Of a DNA stretch of 64,000 nt, positions 21,773-32,545 are shown in pieces. A program made the position numbers and the translations under genes. The stretch spans positions 22,556,647-22,620,646 of the forward strand of contig NC_089762.1 in the NCBI RefSeq assembly GCF_040412425.1, given 5' to 3'. Position 1 is the stretch's first letter. Each line of letters starts with the position of its first letter. The notes beneath the pieces were generated by a model. It did not search any database and was not told the DNA's origin. It worked only from the letters and a program-made list of their open reading frames with translations. The stretch comes from Macrobrachium rosenbergii. Lineage: Eukaryota; Arthropoda; Malacostraca; Decapoda; Palaemonidae.

Positions 21773-21882
21773 TAATGTAAAGGACCTCAGGTTTGTATAG
21801 TTAGGAAAAATACAATTTACTTTAAAAAATTGTGATTTGTTCCAACACGATATACAAACCATCAGTCCTTTACATTAGGAAG
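21773..21882. repeat. B2 internal complementary region
   Basis: The first half (21773-21838, with aggtttgtatagttagg) is the inverse complement of the outer 3' end (21535-21600). The second half (21838-21882, ttccaacacgatatacaaac) is the inverse complement of the 5' end (28630-28675). This two-part match defines a DIRS ICR. Confidence 0.85.
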
Positions 21883-22102
21883 ACTCACTGGTTGGAGGGA
21901 GGAATCTGAGTGAGTCTCCTGAACTGACTGGAGTTCTGCACACCTGGGCTACTCCTCCTGGTCGAAAGAGTGAGGAGGAGTACCGTGCCTCTGACATATT
22001 GATTGGAGTGTAGCAACTGCAAGATCAAATGTTAGATACTGGACCTTTTCGCATGAGTGAGGAAACGTAACTCCTACGAAATAGGCTGGAAGGATCTAGA
22101 GT

Positions 22103-22189
22103 CGGAGGCAGTAAGGAAAAGTCGAGATAGGTTCCCATGTTGCCATCGGAGGCAGTAAGGAAAAGCCGAGATAGGTTCCCTTATTGCCA
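22103..22189. repeat. 43-bp tandem duplication in B2
   Basis: Two adjacent copies contain ggcagtaaggaaaagncgag then ataggttccc, beginning near 22103 and 22147. B1 has a single copy (about 14173-14215), so the duplication is specific to B2. Confidence 0.75.
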
Positions 22190-22284
22190 GTCTCTCTTTC
22201 CTCCCCTTGCTAGAGGAAGGAGTGGAATTGCTTCTATGATTCTAAGAAAAATAGAACAGGTGCTTGATGTGTAGTCTTACCGCA

Positions 22285-23600
22285 TCAGTGCCAGTTCCAG
22301 CAGCTACTGGTTCGAGTCCCATTCTCATCCCTAAGGAGGGGAAGTTGGAGGACAGAGAAGGAGGAGGAAGAGAGGTCAGTCACTCTCGGAATCCTTCTCA
22401 CTTCCAGAACCAACACCTTAGGCGAGATGCTACTCGTCCTCTTGAAGGAGCCAGGTAAGAAAACACAACTTGTTGAGCAGCCACCACAGAGCCAAGGAAA
22501 GAAGGTTCCAAGGGCCTGTGGACAAGACCGAAGGAAGAAGACAAGAGTGTGGTCTAAGAGACCACGTCTTGCTTCCAGACCGACAGAAATTTCCGGAATG
22601 CGAGGGATGGACCAAGCCATCAACTTCGTGAGCTCTCAGGTGGAAGGTACCCGTATTGACGTCGTCAGCTGCCGAGTACCTCCTTTGATCGCTTCACGAA
22701 GTTAGGAGGAAGATGTGTCCTTAGACACTTCTTCCTTGGGAGAGACAGTACTAGCAAAAACGTTGACGACATCCAGGTTAGGAATGTCGAGCCTTCGGAA
22801 AGTACCACAGCTCCCTAATAGGACAAAGTAACGAATGATCTGGATCATCGACACAAAGTCCACGGAGGAGGGGAACCAGAAGGACTCGAACGCAACAGTA
22901 GATGCCAATGGATTCGGAGTCCACCTACGACATCTGAGAAGGAGTCCAGGTATGATCCCCATCCCTGTTCTTCCATCTTCTACGCTAAGGCCGGAGTAAG
23001 ATGAGAGATGGTCCTAAGAGGGCATATCTCTATCCGTCGACTCTTGTAAGGAGCGTGCAGAGCACGGACAGGAGCCCTAAACGAGAGTCACATGCCACCC
23101 AGGGAACAGTTCCCTGGGACAGCATGACTGAAGAAGCTTCTCGTCCGTAGCTACTCTTGACTGAGGAGAAGGCTACTTCAGATAGAAGACTAGATCGCAA
23201 GGGCCTACGTTCTTCACAAATGAAAGGGAGAGAAGCAATCCTCAGCAGAGAAGAAGAGGAAGTCCAGACTTGAAGAGCGACTCTGACCCGAGAAGAAGTT
23301 CCGTCAACGACACCATCAGCGAAGAGGGATCCAGTCCCTGGGACAGTGTTGCAGAGGACTTCAAGGGATATCCAGCTATATCCGTTGCTGCTCGGTGAGA
23401 AAGCCTATGCTTGCAAGGAAAGCTGGAAGGTCTCCCAGTCCTGAACACACAGATGTACTGCCTGAAGAACCGCTTCTTGTGTAGCTGCTACAGGAGGTTG
23501 GGTCAAGCGGAATTCTTCTCAATGCCTCGGCAATCAGGTCGGATGAAGGCGAAGTCTTCAAGTATTTGTCTGTAACTCGGAGTGAGCAATGCTTGTGAAC
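22285..23600 (-). pseudogene. B2 tyrosine recombinase region
   Basis: Minus-strand fragments in several frames match the layout seen in other DIRS copies: the post-YR tail TGPWNLLSLALWWLL (about 22480-22530) at the 3' end and an N-terminal block with GLGDLPAFLASIGF (about 23385-23440). The catalytic residues are not legible in one frame. Collinear with B1. Confidence 0.5.
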
Positions 23601-24830
23601 CCCTAGGGAAATGGACAAATACGGAGGGAAAAAACGTATTATCGAGTTTTCCCCAAAAAGACAGCATGCCTCACCGAAGCGGCCCCTGGTCTGGTGTGAA
23701 GGAGCGAGAAAAACTACCGACTTTTTGTGCAGTGAGGCAACAGAAGGACGGTAGGGATTTCTCAGTCGAGCAGTCTCTGCATGAATCTTCGTGAAGAAAA
23801 GAGTGAGTTGCATGTTCCATCCCGATCACTCAAACCCAAGGCCAGGCTTGCCTACCAATACATCCCCACCAGGAATGCATCTGGTTAATTGAGCTGTCGA
23901 GTGTGCAATAGAACAACACTCGAGTACCTGCAAATGTCGAGATGAAACAGGAAGAAAAAACGATTACCTCTTGTTTGTTGACAAATGCCACTACTGTGGT
24001 TTTGTTGTTCGACGAAACCAGTGAGTGCTGCAAAACTCATCCTGAATTCTCGGACGGCCAAAAGGCTGCCCTGAGCCCAGGACGGTGATGAGAAGGTACT
24101 AATCGTCTCGGTCACACTCCTTCAAGAAAAGGTCTTACCAGTGTGCACCTATTCCTCAATCGGTGAATCCGTAAGTAGACACAAGACATGAGGGGAATAA
24201 GCAAGCATATTCGAAGGTTCCTTCAATCAAGCATTAGCCTAACTCCTTCCTCATACTTCAAAGAAGAAAGAAGGACGGAGGAATGGAAGCAGACTTCCAT
24301 TCTCCACCATGAGGATGCTTCTGCAAGATGACAGGGTACCGAGCCAATTAGCTCTAGCCGGGCTGGCATTTCCCGAATTGGGAACACGGGAGAGGAGGCG
24401 GGATGGAAGTTCGATGGAAAGAATTGCCGACACCTAAGGGAAATGGATACTTCTGAAGGGATCCATTCCCAGGTCTCGGCAATGTCGCTGCCAGTTCCAG
24501 AGATTCAATAAGTATCATTTCGTCCAAGCATCAGCAGTTGCAATCTTCTTCTGAAGCCTGGGACTTCTTAGTTAAGGAGTTGAGGGGGGCTGGCTTGAAC
24601 TCAAGGTCCAGTTGAGATGACTAAGACCCAAAGGTCTTGGCCATTGTCCAAAGGATAAGGCAGTGCCCTGGTACGAACCTTGATTACCGAGGTATCTGGC
24701 AAATCTCTGAAAGAGAAAGACAGAACCAAGTAATGGTTCGTTCCTAAGGGTTGAGCCAACACGGGACTTACGAAACCAGAGATCCGAATTGGGACAAAGT
24801 CCTTCTTCTTAGCACCAGAATTGCCCAAAA
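23601..24830 (-). pseudogene. B2 RNase H and RT remnants
   Basis: RNase H is recognisable from KTTVVAFVNKQ (23970-24010, the second-Asp block with N/K in place of D/N) and an upstream VREFRMSFAAL block (about 24020-24060). SPARANWLGTLSSCRS (about 24320-24370) would fall in the RT connection domain. The RT palm is not legible. Assignment of the RT part is by order only. Confidence 0.5.
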
Positions 24831-25672
24831 AACTGCTGTTGGCAAGACCCTCCGAGGCAAGAAGAATTCATATTCTATCGAGGCAGGGGGGGGGACAGCT
24901 TGGTATCTCGACCTGAATTAACTCCTTCGAAGAAAAGAATTCATCAGGTTGAGAACGCTCTCGGAAGCCAGGACTGCAGCGATCCCCAACACTCTCGGCC
25001 CCTCGGGAACTGCAAGGGTTGCGAGTGATGAAGATTATTCATTGGGGGAGCCGCGGTCCTGTCCCTGGGATCCTTGCGCCGACAAATCGGCGCGAAGTTC
25101 TCTGAAAACACAGGGGCGATCGCAACTTGAAGAGGATGACCCTCGCTGTTTTCGAAGTGTTAAACTCCTGTACCTCTCCCCTTGGAGGGAGACCTTGACA
25201 GATCCCATGAAACCCTCCTCAGCTACCTGGTTATACTACGAGAGAATCGGGGGACCGACACCCAAAGCACGCCAGGCAGCCGAACTCCGAAGAAGTTCGT
25301 CAGAGCTCTCTCTGTCCGTCTTGCACTTCTCGGAAAAACCAAGAGGAGAAGAGGACAGGTGAGGAGAAAGAGTATCCCTACCTGTCCTACCAGTAAGATA
25401 AGCAGGAGAGGTGGCCCGTGAGCGATAATCAACCGAAGGAGATTACTGCAACACGGGGGAAGAAGAGCACTTGTGCCATGGCAAAGCACTTTCCTGGGAA
25501 GAGTAAAAAAATTTCACTCGAACATAGCCGAGAACCCGAATCGGAAAAAACCGAGTAGGGCCGAGCCGAGCCGAGCCGCATCGAACCGAGCTGATCACAC
25601 GAACGCGATCCAGCTGGTTGGTATGCGGTGAACTGGGAGGTAGGCGGGCTGTGGGGCGAGCTGAGCCAAGCC

Positions 25673-25735
25673 GAGCCAGTCTGGCAAGCCGAGTCGAGCC
25701 GAGCCAGTCTGGCAAGCCGAGTCGAGCCGAGCCAG
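25673..25735. repeat. 28-bp tandem repeat in B2 Gag
   Basis: Units starting at 25673 and 25701 (gagccagtctggcaagccga...) plus a partial third, embedded in a wider ccgag-rich stretch (25555-25790). B1 has only a short equivalent. Confidence 0.8.
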
Positions 25736-25990
25736 CCTTGTAAGCGCAACCAGGGGCCAAGCTGAGCCAAGCCGATCATGCGAACACAATAGGAACTGGG
25801 CAAACCGGAACTCGTCTGCCGTGAACAATTGCTAGTTTCCCGAACTCTAAACTCTTTCGAGGCCAAGGCCCCTCGAGAAGAAGGTTCAAAGTGGAATCCT
25901 GTGTCTGCTATCTTGCATGCTCGAACCCCAAAGTTCAAGACACAAGAATGAAGCCTGGCCGAGCAACCGAAGCAGCTGGCAGGCAGTATC

Positions 25991-26112
25991 GAGACACCTG
26001 GTGTCTCAGCACCCAGACACCCGGGCGTCTCGGCACCTAGAAACCTGGGTGTCTCGGCACCCAGACACCCGGGTGCCCCGGCAAACAGACACCTGGGTGT
26101 CTCGGCACTTTC
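25991..26112. repeat. 24-bp in-frame repeat in B2 Gag
   Basis: Five units of about 24 bases (gacacctgggtgtctcggca type). On the minus strand they encode repeats of GAETPGCL or close variants. B1 has about two units at the matching site (18270-18325). Confidence 0.8.
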
Positions 26113-28499
26113 TCTCGTCCTGTGCCTCTCATCAGGAGAGCGCTCGTGATTCACAGAATTCAAGCTATTCACGAGACTCCCAAAAATCGGGAGCGCCTGC
26201 TTTCAGTTTCCTAAGAGATCGAAAGAGCCAAGCACAGAACCAGTCTTAGACGCAGACTTCCAAGACTGGCAACAAGGGCGTGGCCTCGAGAGGCTGCGCT
26301 CTCACGGCCCCCAAAACGCAAGACCCCACAGGAGAATGCGAATCGGTTCCCGCCCTCAGAAACTTGTCTCCCGGAAAGTCAGTCCCTTACAAGTCCCTCA
26401 GGACTCCCAAAGGGAATCTCTTCCCTGCTTTTTCTGACGTTTGAACCGACAGGATCGAGACACCAGGCTGGGAACCTGACCAAGCACTGGCAAGCACTCG
26501 GGGAGCGCTTGTGGTGCTGGCAGGAAGAGCCGAGACACCTGGATGCCTCAGCCCTTTCTCTCGCACTGCTCCCGAATCGGGCCGAGGAAGATCTCTCCAG
26601 ACCAGATCGGGATACTCCATATTCCACAGAATCTCGAGCACTCAGAGCGGCTTGTGAATGAGCGCTCGAAGCAGCCCCCATCTTAGAGGCGGAACCTCTA
26701 GGACTGGGAATGGGATCGCAAACCAAGGTCTGCGCACCCGCGGCTTCCAAAACACAAAACCCAGGGCTATGCGAATCGGTTTCCTAACCCGAAGGTTGGG
26801 AAGAGCCAACGAGAGACCCACTCCCTCCTCGAAAGGAGGCAATCCCTAGACGTCCAAGGGCATCAAGGGGAAGAAGCAGCCTTCCTCTCCTTCGGCCGAC
26901 GGAGGTCTGTCTGATTCTCAGGACCCACTTGGACCTCGGGAGAGGAAGGGAAGACGCAGCAGAAGATGAAATCGAAGATAAGATGAAGACGGCGGCGGCT
27001 ACTTCCACAGGGCGGCTTCCTTCACCTCCACCCCAACATCTACGGGATGGTGGACACGAAACATTGTAACCTCCAGGGCAGTCAGGCAGGAACACAATGG
27101 ACGTGGCCCAGGACACCACCACCAGGAGAAGCAGCAGGCATGATTAGGATAGCTGATGCAGGAGCTACAGCAGCGGTCTGGAAGGCAGGAGCTACTGCAG
27201 TGGCCAGGAACATCACTTCAACAGGGTGACTTCCTTCATCTTCACGCCGAAATCTTCTACAGGATGGCGGACATCGTAACCTCTGGGGCAGCTGACAGGA
27301 ACACAACAGAAGCAGCCCTGGGCACGACCACTAGGAGAAGTAGCGGGCACAATCATGACAGCCGATGCAGGAGCTACATTAGCGGTTCAGATGGCAGGAG
27401 CTATTGCAACGGACAGAAATGTCACATGAAAGTCACCAGCAGCGACAGGAATGATCAGGGCGGCTGAGGCAGGAGACCAGGAAGAGCAGCCCAAAGACTG
27501 TCGTCGAGTTGACAAGAGCATAACACAGGGAACAGAAGGAGCAGATGGACCACATATATGCCGGAGGCAGTGCAACAGCATACATGAAGACCAGCAATGA
27601 CAGCAATTGATTCACATCAGCTGGAACAGAGTCAGAACGATCCTGACGTGAAAATATGTCATCTAACCAGGTAATGTGGTCGATCCCGAAGCAACACTAA
27701 ATGAACGTCGGGACTGCTTCATGCGAGATATCCTTTGATATATCCAGCCAACTACTGCTGTGTCTGCGATGCTCACTGTCAACCTGAAAGAAAAAGCAAA
27801 GATGATTAGTAGAGGAAGACTCCTCTCGCTACAAGGGGAACTGCCCTACGCAATGGGAGGAGGTACTCTAGAAGAGGTTGCCCGATCGCTCCCCGCCCCT
27901 GGTCTTCGCCAGACGAGCAAGCGAAGAGGGCAAAGGAGAGAGATCTACTAAAGGGGAGAAAGAAGAACCTATGGGAAGAGAAAATGGACGGAGGGGAGGC
28001 CACCAAGGGCGCCGTGGAAGCGGAACTTACTGACAATGCCTGCAACCTCCCACCCGGCCCGTAGTTCTCCAAGCGCAGGTGGCAAGCAACACTCAGCATA
28101 AGTAGGAAGGAAGCAGTGATGCTCCTTATACACAGAGGGCGGAAGCCCAAGAAGGGAACGAAATCTTACATCCCGATCAATGTAAGGGAGTGAAGATATT
28201 ACGTCCCAAACTATATCTCCGAATGTACAGGGGCGCCTTCAGTATTTACGTAAAGGACTGCTGGAAGAGAAGCATTACCACTCGTTTACACTTCTCCAAT
28301 TATGCCCTTGGCCGTCAAGCCCAAGACACAGTGCAGGGAACGACGGCTTGTGCAAGGTTATCATAAATCGTGGGTTTATAATAATAAATATCAAACACAC
28401 GTACAGTATATATAAACAAAAATATAGAAAGATCCCACCAGGATAATAAGAGCTTAACGACAGTCAGGCAGAGAAAACGAAAAACACGTCAGCAACGCA

Positions 28500-28675
28500 T
28501 GACGGCCGAAAGCAAACTGGAATGTTTACATCCGGGCAGGCGGGTATTCCCGCCTACCTTGCGGTAGTTACTGCCTAACCACCTTGCTCAAGAGTTTAAC
28601 GGCCGTTTCCAGCCTAGGCCTGAAAGTAATTCCTAATGTAAAGGACCAATGGTTTGTATATCGTGTCGGAACAAA
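28500..28675. repeat. B2 5' inverted terminal repeat
   Basis: Inverse complement of 21575-21730, ending tatcgtgtcggaac. It sets the 5' end of B2 because the minus-strand genes read away from it. Confidence 0.85.
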
Positions 28676-29019
28676 CAGGGTTTAATAAACCCATGACTGT
28701 ATTCATACATTAAGGTTAAGAAACGGTGACATTTAGCTCTTGATACAGCCTTTCAATTCTCAACAGCATAACTGAAAAAATGACATTTTGATAATAAAAG
28801 TTTTATATATACTTGTCAAGTAACTACGCAGCTATTAGTTTCAAACTATCACAGCGGTTTAAATTTAAAATTTGTGCTAGTACTTCAATTGTTTAGTGTT
28901 TAGTGTACTGTAGTTGACTAGTCCTGCCCACTAACAGGAATACCAGGAACGATTTAGCAGACAGCCTAATTGCTTGTGCCTTTATGTCCATGTGAGGGGA
29001 GGAGGGAGGGCTCCGATTC

Positions 29020-29380
29020 TGTAATTATTTGGTAAGTATATATAAAACTTTATTTTATTATAAAAATGTCATTTTTATATAAATAACTTACCAGTATGTA
29101 CAGGCAGTCCCCGGTTATCAGCGGGCTCATTTATCAGCAATCTGGTTTTACAGGGATTGTCTAGCGACAAAAATCGGCGATTTTCGGCACCGATTGCTGC
29201 TTTGTGGCACTGATAATTGGGTACTGGCGCCGATACATAAATAACAGACATGCCAATCTCCGGTTATCATCGTCGATAAGAGCTGAAAATCGCCGATTTT
29301 CGCTTATTGTCATACTGTTGGAAAGGAACCCCTGCTGATAACCTGGTACTTACTGTAATTGCATAGCTGAATCCCACATT
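29020..29380. repeat. C1 ICR, split by a MITE
   Basis: 29020-29098 (taattatttggtaagtatat...) inverts the outer 3' end of C1 and then the 5' end of the family. It is interrupted at 29099 and resumes at 29358 (attgcatagctg). C2 has the same sequence unbroken at 38224-38345. Confidence 0.75.
29099..29357. mobile_element. Tigger/pogo-like MITE in the C1 ICR
   Basis: A 259-base element with TA at both edges and inverted ends (caggcagtccccggttatca at left; gctgataacctggtacttac at right). The inside is made of alternating gccgattttcggc-like motifs and has no coding. A related copy lies at 43163-43426. Comparison with C2 shows the uninterrupted target. Confidence 0.8.
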
Positions 29381-29739
29381 GACAGGAGGTGGGATACATG
29401 GACATACAGTATTCTACTCCAAAACATTAAGTCATGTAATCAATTTGAAATAGAAAAGTTGCTAGCATTGAAGACAATGCTTCTTGTTCCTGATCAGTCA
29501 AGAGAGCTACTGCAGGAGAATACTGCCTCTGGTTGGTGCTTATCTTAACCTGTAGTGGTGTGGTGGTACAGCCCTGGAGCACCTCTACTTAAGTGGGAGC
29601 TTTGCAGCGAAGGAGTACTCTGAATGCTGCCAAACCATTAGTGGAAGTTTTGCAGCGGAGTTATCCAAAGGCTAGCAAAACTTCAAAAAGTGCCCTTGCC
29701 CTGGGTGCAGTACCACAATAAAACAACTGGACAACACTG

Positions 29740-30090
29740 TCACCTAAACTGAAATAAAACCACAACCCAACCACTGAGAGTGGTGGGTGCCCCAGGTACA
29801 TTGTACCCCCCCAACCCCATCTCCTGCAAAATCAACACCTCCCCAAGGTGAAGAGATGGTAGTAGAAAGTCCTTCGCTTCCTTCCGCAATACCATGCCAG
29901 TCACTAATAATGATCGCAAGGTACTGTAAAATATTAACACTTTTAACTTCATTAAAAGTCAAGAGAAGTGAAGAACGATTACACATCCAGAATGCTGATT
30001 GCAGAACGAAAGTAAGGGACATCTTGTGCCTGACAGCTAATGAGGTAGAAGCTGCTCTGATGTCAATAGCTTTCACTAAAACTTAGTCAA
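29740..30090 (-). pseudogene. C1 tyrosine recombinase C-terminal part, catalytic residues lost
   Basis: KAIDIRAASTSLA (about 30040-30076) aligns with the His-x-x-Arg motif of DIRS YR but has Ile for His. FWMCNRSSLLLTFNEVKS (about 29945-30000) aligns with FWRCKSVFAVHYLKDME in C2 and has Phe for the nucleophile Tyr. The ORF runs on into unrelated 3' sequence. Confidence 0.7.
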
Positions 30091-30299
30091 AATACTCTAC
30101 TGAATCTGAGAGTGGTCTCATAAATATGGTTCATTAGGATGAAGGACAATGCATACTTAGATAGAAGGTAAAAAGAGTCCATGCCACCACACTATAGATT
30201 ATGGATGGCCCTCTGCTCCACCGATCCTACTCTAGTAATACCTGAAAAACTCCAATTGGATAGAGAGCTCTCTATTCTTCCACATATCCAAGGATGAGG

Positions 30300-30690
30300 G
30301 GAGAGTTGGAGCCAGACGATCAGGAGTTGGTGACAGGCGCTGGTTGCTCTGAGCTTGCACCAAGCTGTAGTTGGAGCCAGCCGAGCTAGATGCTCAAGAG
30401 CTGATGAAACGTTCCTAGGCACTCGGAGCAAGAGCTGGCGCCAGGCTGTAGTTGTGCCAGGCAAGCTGGAAGTCAGGCAAGGTAAGAGCTCAGGAGCTGG
30501 TAGACATTCCTGGGCGGCAGGCTGTAGTTGCCACCAAACGAGCTAGTTGCTCAGGAGCTGGCGGGCGCTCCTGGGTGCTTGGAGCATGAGCTGGTGCCAG
30601 GGTGTAGCTGGTGCCAGGTGAGCTGGAAGATAGGCGAGGAAAGAGCTCGGGAGCTGCTGGACACTGGGTGCCCAGAGCCCTGTTCCCAGC
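30300..30690. repeat. Imperfect 75-85 bp tandem repeat in C1
   Basis: Four diverged units start near 30360, 30434, 30510 and 30598 (caggctgtagttg type), each with gctcaggagctgg and attcctgggc-like blocks. It lies between YR and RNase H remnants, where C2 has no such array. Confidence 0.65.
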
Positions 30691-31089
30691 TGTCAAGAAC
30701 ATCTCTTCCATAAGTTCTTGGGGAGAAAGAACAGGTCCAGGTCTTAGAAGGGTCCTTGTTCATGGCTAAACTTCCAAGGGTAAACAAGCAAACCACGCTA
30801 CTGAGCCCGTAGCTCGAGACTCGTTAATGATGGAACATGAGAGATTCTACATCCTCTCAGAAAAGAGGCAATCTGCACTTTGGGTCACAGATGTCTCGGA
30901 AGAAGGAACGAGGAGTCTAAGATGCCATCTAAGGAAATTGTTCACAATCTGATAGTCAGGTCTAGAAGACTGATGTCTGCATCTAGCTATAGCCTCTGCA
31001 GTACGTCTTGAAAAAACCTTATGTTCTGAAAAGCTTCCGAGTAGTGTGAAGTCCGTCCGAGTAAGAGCAAGCCACCCTCGGTGGTATCT

Positions 31090-31866
31090 CTTCTAAGTGT
31101 GTGGTTGACTGAGAGATACAGACTGAGGAAGGAGTCTTGGAGAGTCCACCAACCACCCTGGCAGATTGGAAATCATGGGTCAGAACAGGGCTGTGAGGGT
31201 CATCGTAACGCTGTGATGAGTCTGAAAATTGTTCAGCACTTCCTTAAGGTGGCAAACAGGTACTAAGTCAGTCTGCTCCATAGAATCCACAGAACCTGAC
31301 AGACCTGACTACAAAACTCAATTCATTGTCTGCAGTAAAAGCTCTCTTGTTGTTTGATGGAGAAAGCATGAGCAAGAAAGTCTCCTTGCCAACGTAATAA
31401 GGTTAGGACTGTGGTCTCGTCTAAATGAATTACCACAGTCTAGGAGTGAAAAAAGGGTCATGAAGCACTGAAGCCCTAAACGAATCACTTCAGTTCTCTG
31501 ACAAGATATGCAGGCTCCGTTTTTCCGGGGACACAATCTGGAAACCTCCCAGTTCCTCGAGCAGGCTCCCCGACCTAGATGAAGGTGCTGAGCAGAAGAC
31601 TAAGTCTAGTCTCAGAGAAGGAACTTCCCTTCTGAAAGACCAAGCTCGGACAGCCACCACTGCATGTCCGACTTAAATTTGGGCCTAAGGGAAAAAAGGA
31701 CGGTATCCAGCTGTATTTCCATGTCCAAGTTGGTCTTGTGTTCAACACCTTCAAGCTTTCCTTCGTAGGGAGACAAGATGTCAGCTGTCTTGGGATACAA
31801 GGACATATTCAGGAAACTGATGTTCATGGTCAGAAAATGAAGATGACTGTAAGAGCAAGGACTCAA
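31090..31866 (-). pseudogene. C1 RNase H and RT C-terminal remnants
   Basis: The DIRS RNase H tail is seen at about 31095-31200 (LVDSPRLLPQ, matching LLVDLPRLLPQ at 47240). An internal RNase H block (EVIRLGLQCFMTLFS, about 31450-31500) follows upstream. At 31612-31680 MQWWLSELGLSEG corresponds to LQWWLSERRLS in the C3 copy, at the end of RT. Several frames are involved. Confidence 0.65.
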
Positions 31867-32199
31867 GAGTAGACTTACGCCTTAGAGGCCGATGCCTAGA
31901 TCCCTGAACTGGAAGAATGGCCAACTAGACTGTCTAGTTCATCTCCCTCCCAAACTCCATTCTCTAACTGTGGGCCATGCAGACTTGTAGCCGATTCTAC
32001 GGACTACAAGCAACGGAGCGAACTTGCATATCATCGTGCAGACTCGTGGACAACTGAGCAGACTAGTTGCCGACCCTGCTGATTCTCGACAGCCATGCGA
32101 ACACGAGGGCATCCTTGCGGGATTGACTCTTATTGGACTTACTGAGAAATCCATGAGAGACAAAGAAATTTGGTCACAGCATAACGGAGATGTGTCCAA

Positions 32200-32545
32200 A
32201 ATCTCAAAATTTTTAAAGCAATTTGTACTTTTCCTAACTATACAAACCTGAGTTCCTTTACATTAGGAATTACTTTCAGTGGGAGCTGGAACATGGCTGT
32301 TTAACTTTAAACAAGGTGATGAAGTTCATAGTTAACTACCGACTACGGGTGGGGGCCCCGCCCACCCAGTCGGTATGCAGTCACTTTGCCTTTTGGCCCA
32401 GGAAGCAGAATGAGGGTGGCTGAGGTGGGAATTTAATGTAAAGGACCTCAGGTTTGTAGTAATGAAAAATACAAATTACTTTAAAAATCTGTGATTTGTT
32501 CCTACACGATATACAAACCATCGGTCCTTTACATTATGAAGACTT
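32200..32545. repeat. B3 3' ITR and ICR
   Basis: aactatacaaacctgagttc (about 32236) and its inverse taatgtaaaggacctcaggt (about 32434) frame the ITR, followed by tacacgatatacaaaccatc (from 32503). Same architecture as B2, with more substitutions. Confidence 0.75.

Larger units (their letters stand above)
24900..27950 (-). pseudogene. B2 Gag region with internal repeats
   Basis: The minus-strand frames at 25429-26172 (247 codons) and 26379-26750 (123 codons) carry low-complexity Gag sequence, with a Ser/Arg/Pro-rich region and the SSAHSQAALSARDSV segment shared with B1 and C2. Two minisatellites lie inside (25673-25735 and 25991-26112), the latter coding an 8-residue repeat. Frame breaks separate the pieces. 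Confidence 0.5.
21535..28675 (-). mobile_element. DIRS-like element B2, complete termini
   Basis: A 7.1 kb element on the minus strand with 3' ITR (21535-21772), two-part ICR (21773-21882), YR, RNase H and RT remnants, Gag, and 5' ITR (28500-28675). The terminal layout mirrors A1 but the sequences are unrelated, so B is a separate DIRS family. All coding parts are interrupted. Confidence 0.82.
28775..32199 (-). mobile_element. DIRS-like element C1, 3' part
   Basis: Third DIRS family. Its 3' terminus (28775-29020) and ICR match C2 (37985-38345). Remnants of YR, RNase H and RT follow on the minus strand up to where B3 starts at about 32200. A likely matching 5' end lies at 37079-37125, beyond B3, so C1 seems to have been split. 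The YR has lost two catalytic residues. Confidence 0.65.

Noticed and set aside
25991..26112. CRISPR-like regularly spaced repeat
   Set aside because: Units are contiguous with no spacers and lie in frame in a eukaryotic Gag; it is a coding minisatellite.
15000..28000. Many 60-250 codon frames on both strands in B1 and B2
   Set aside because: Most are shadows of decayed minus-strand DIRS genes; those without a shared motif between the two copies were not called.
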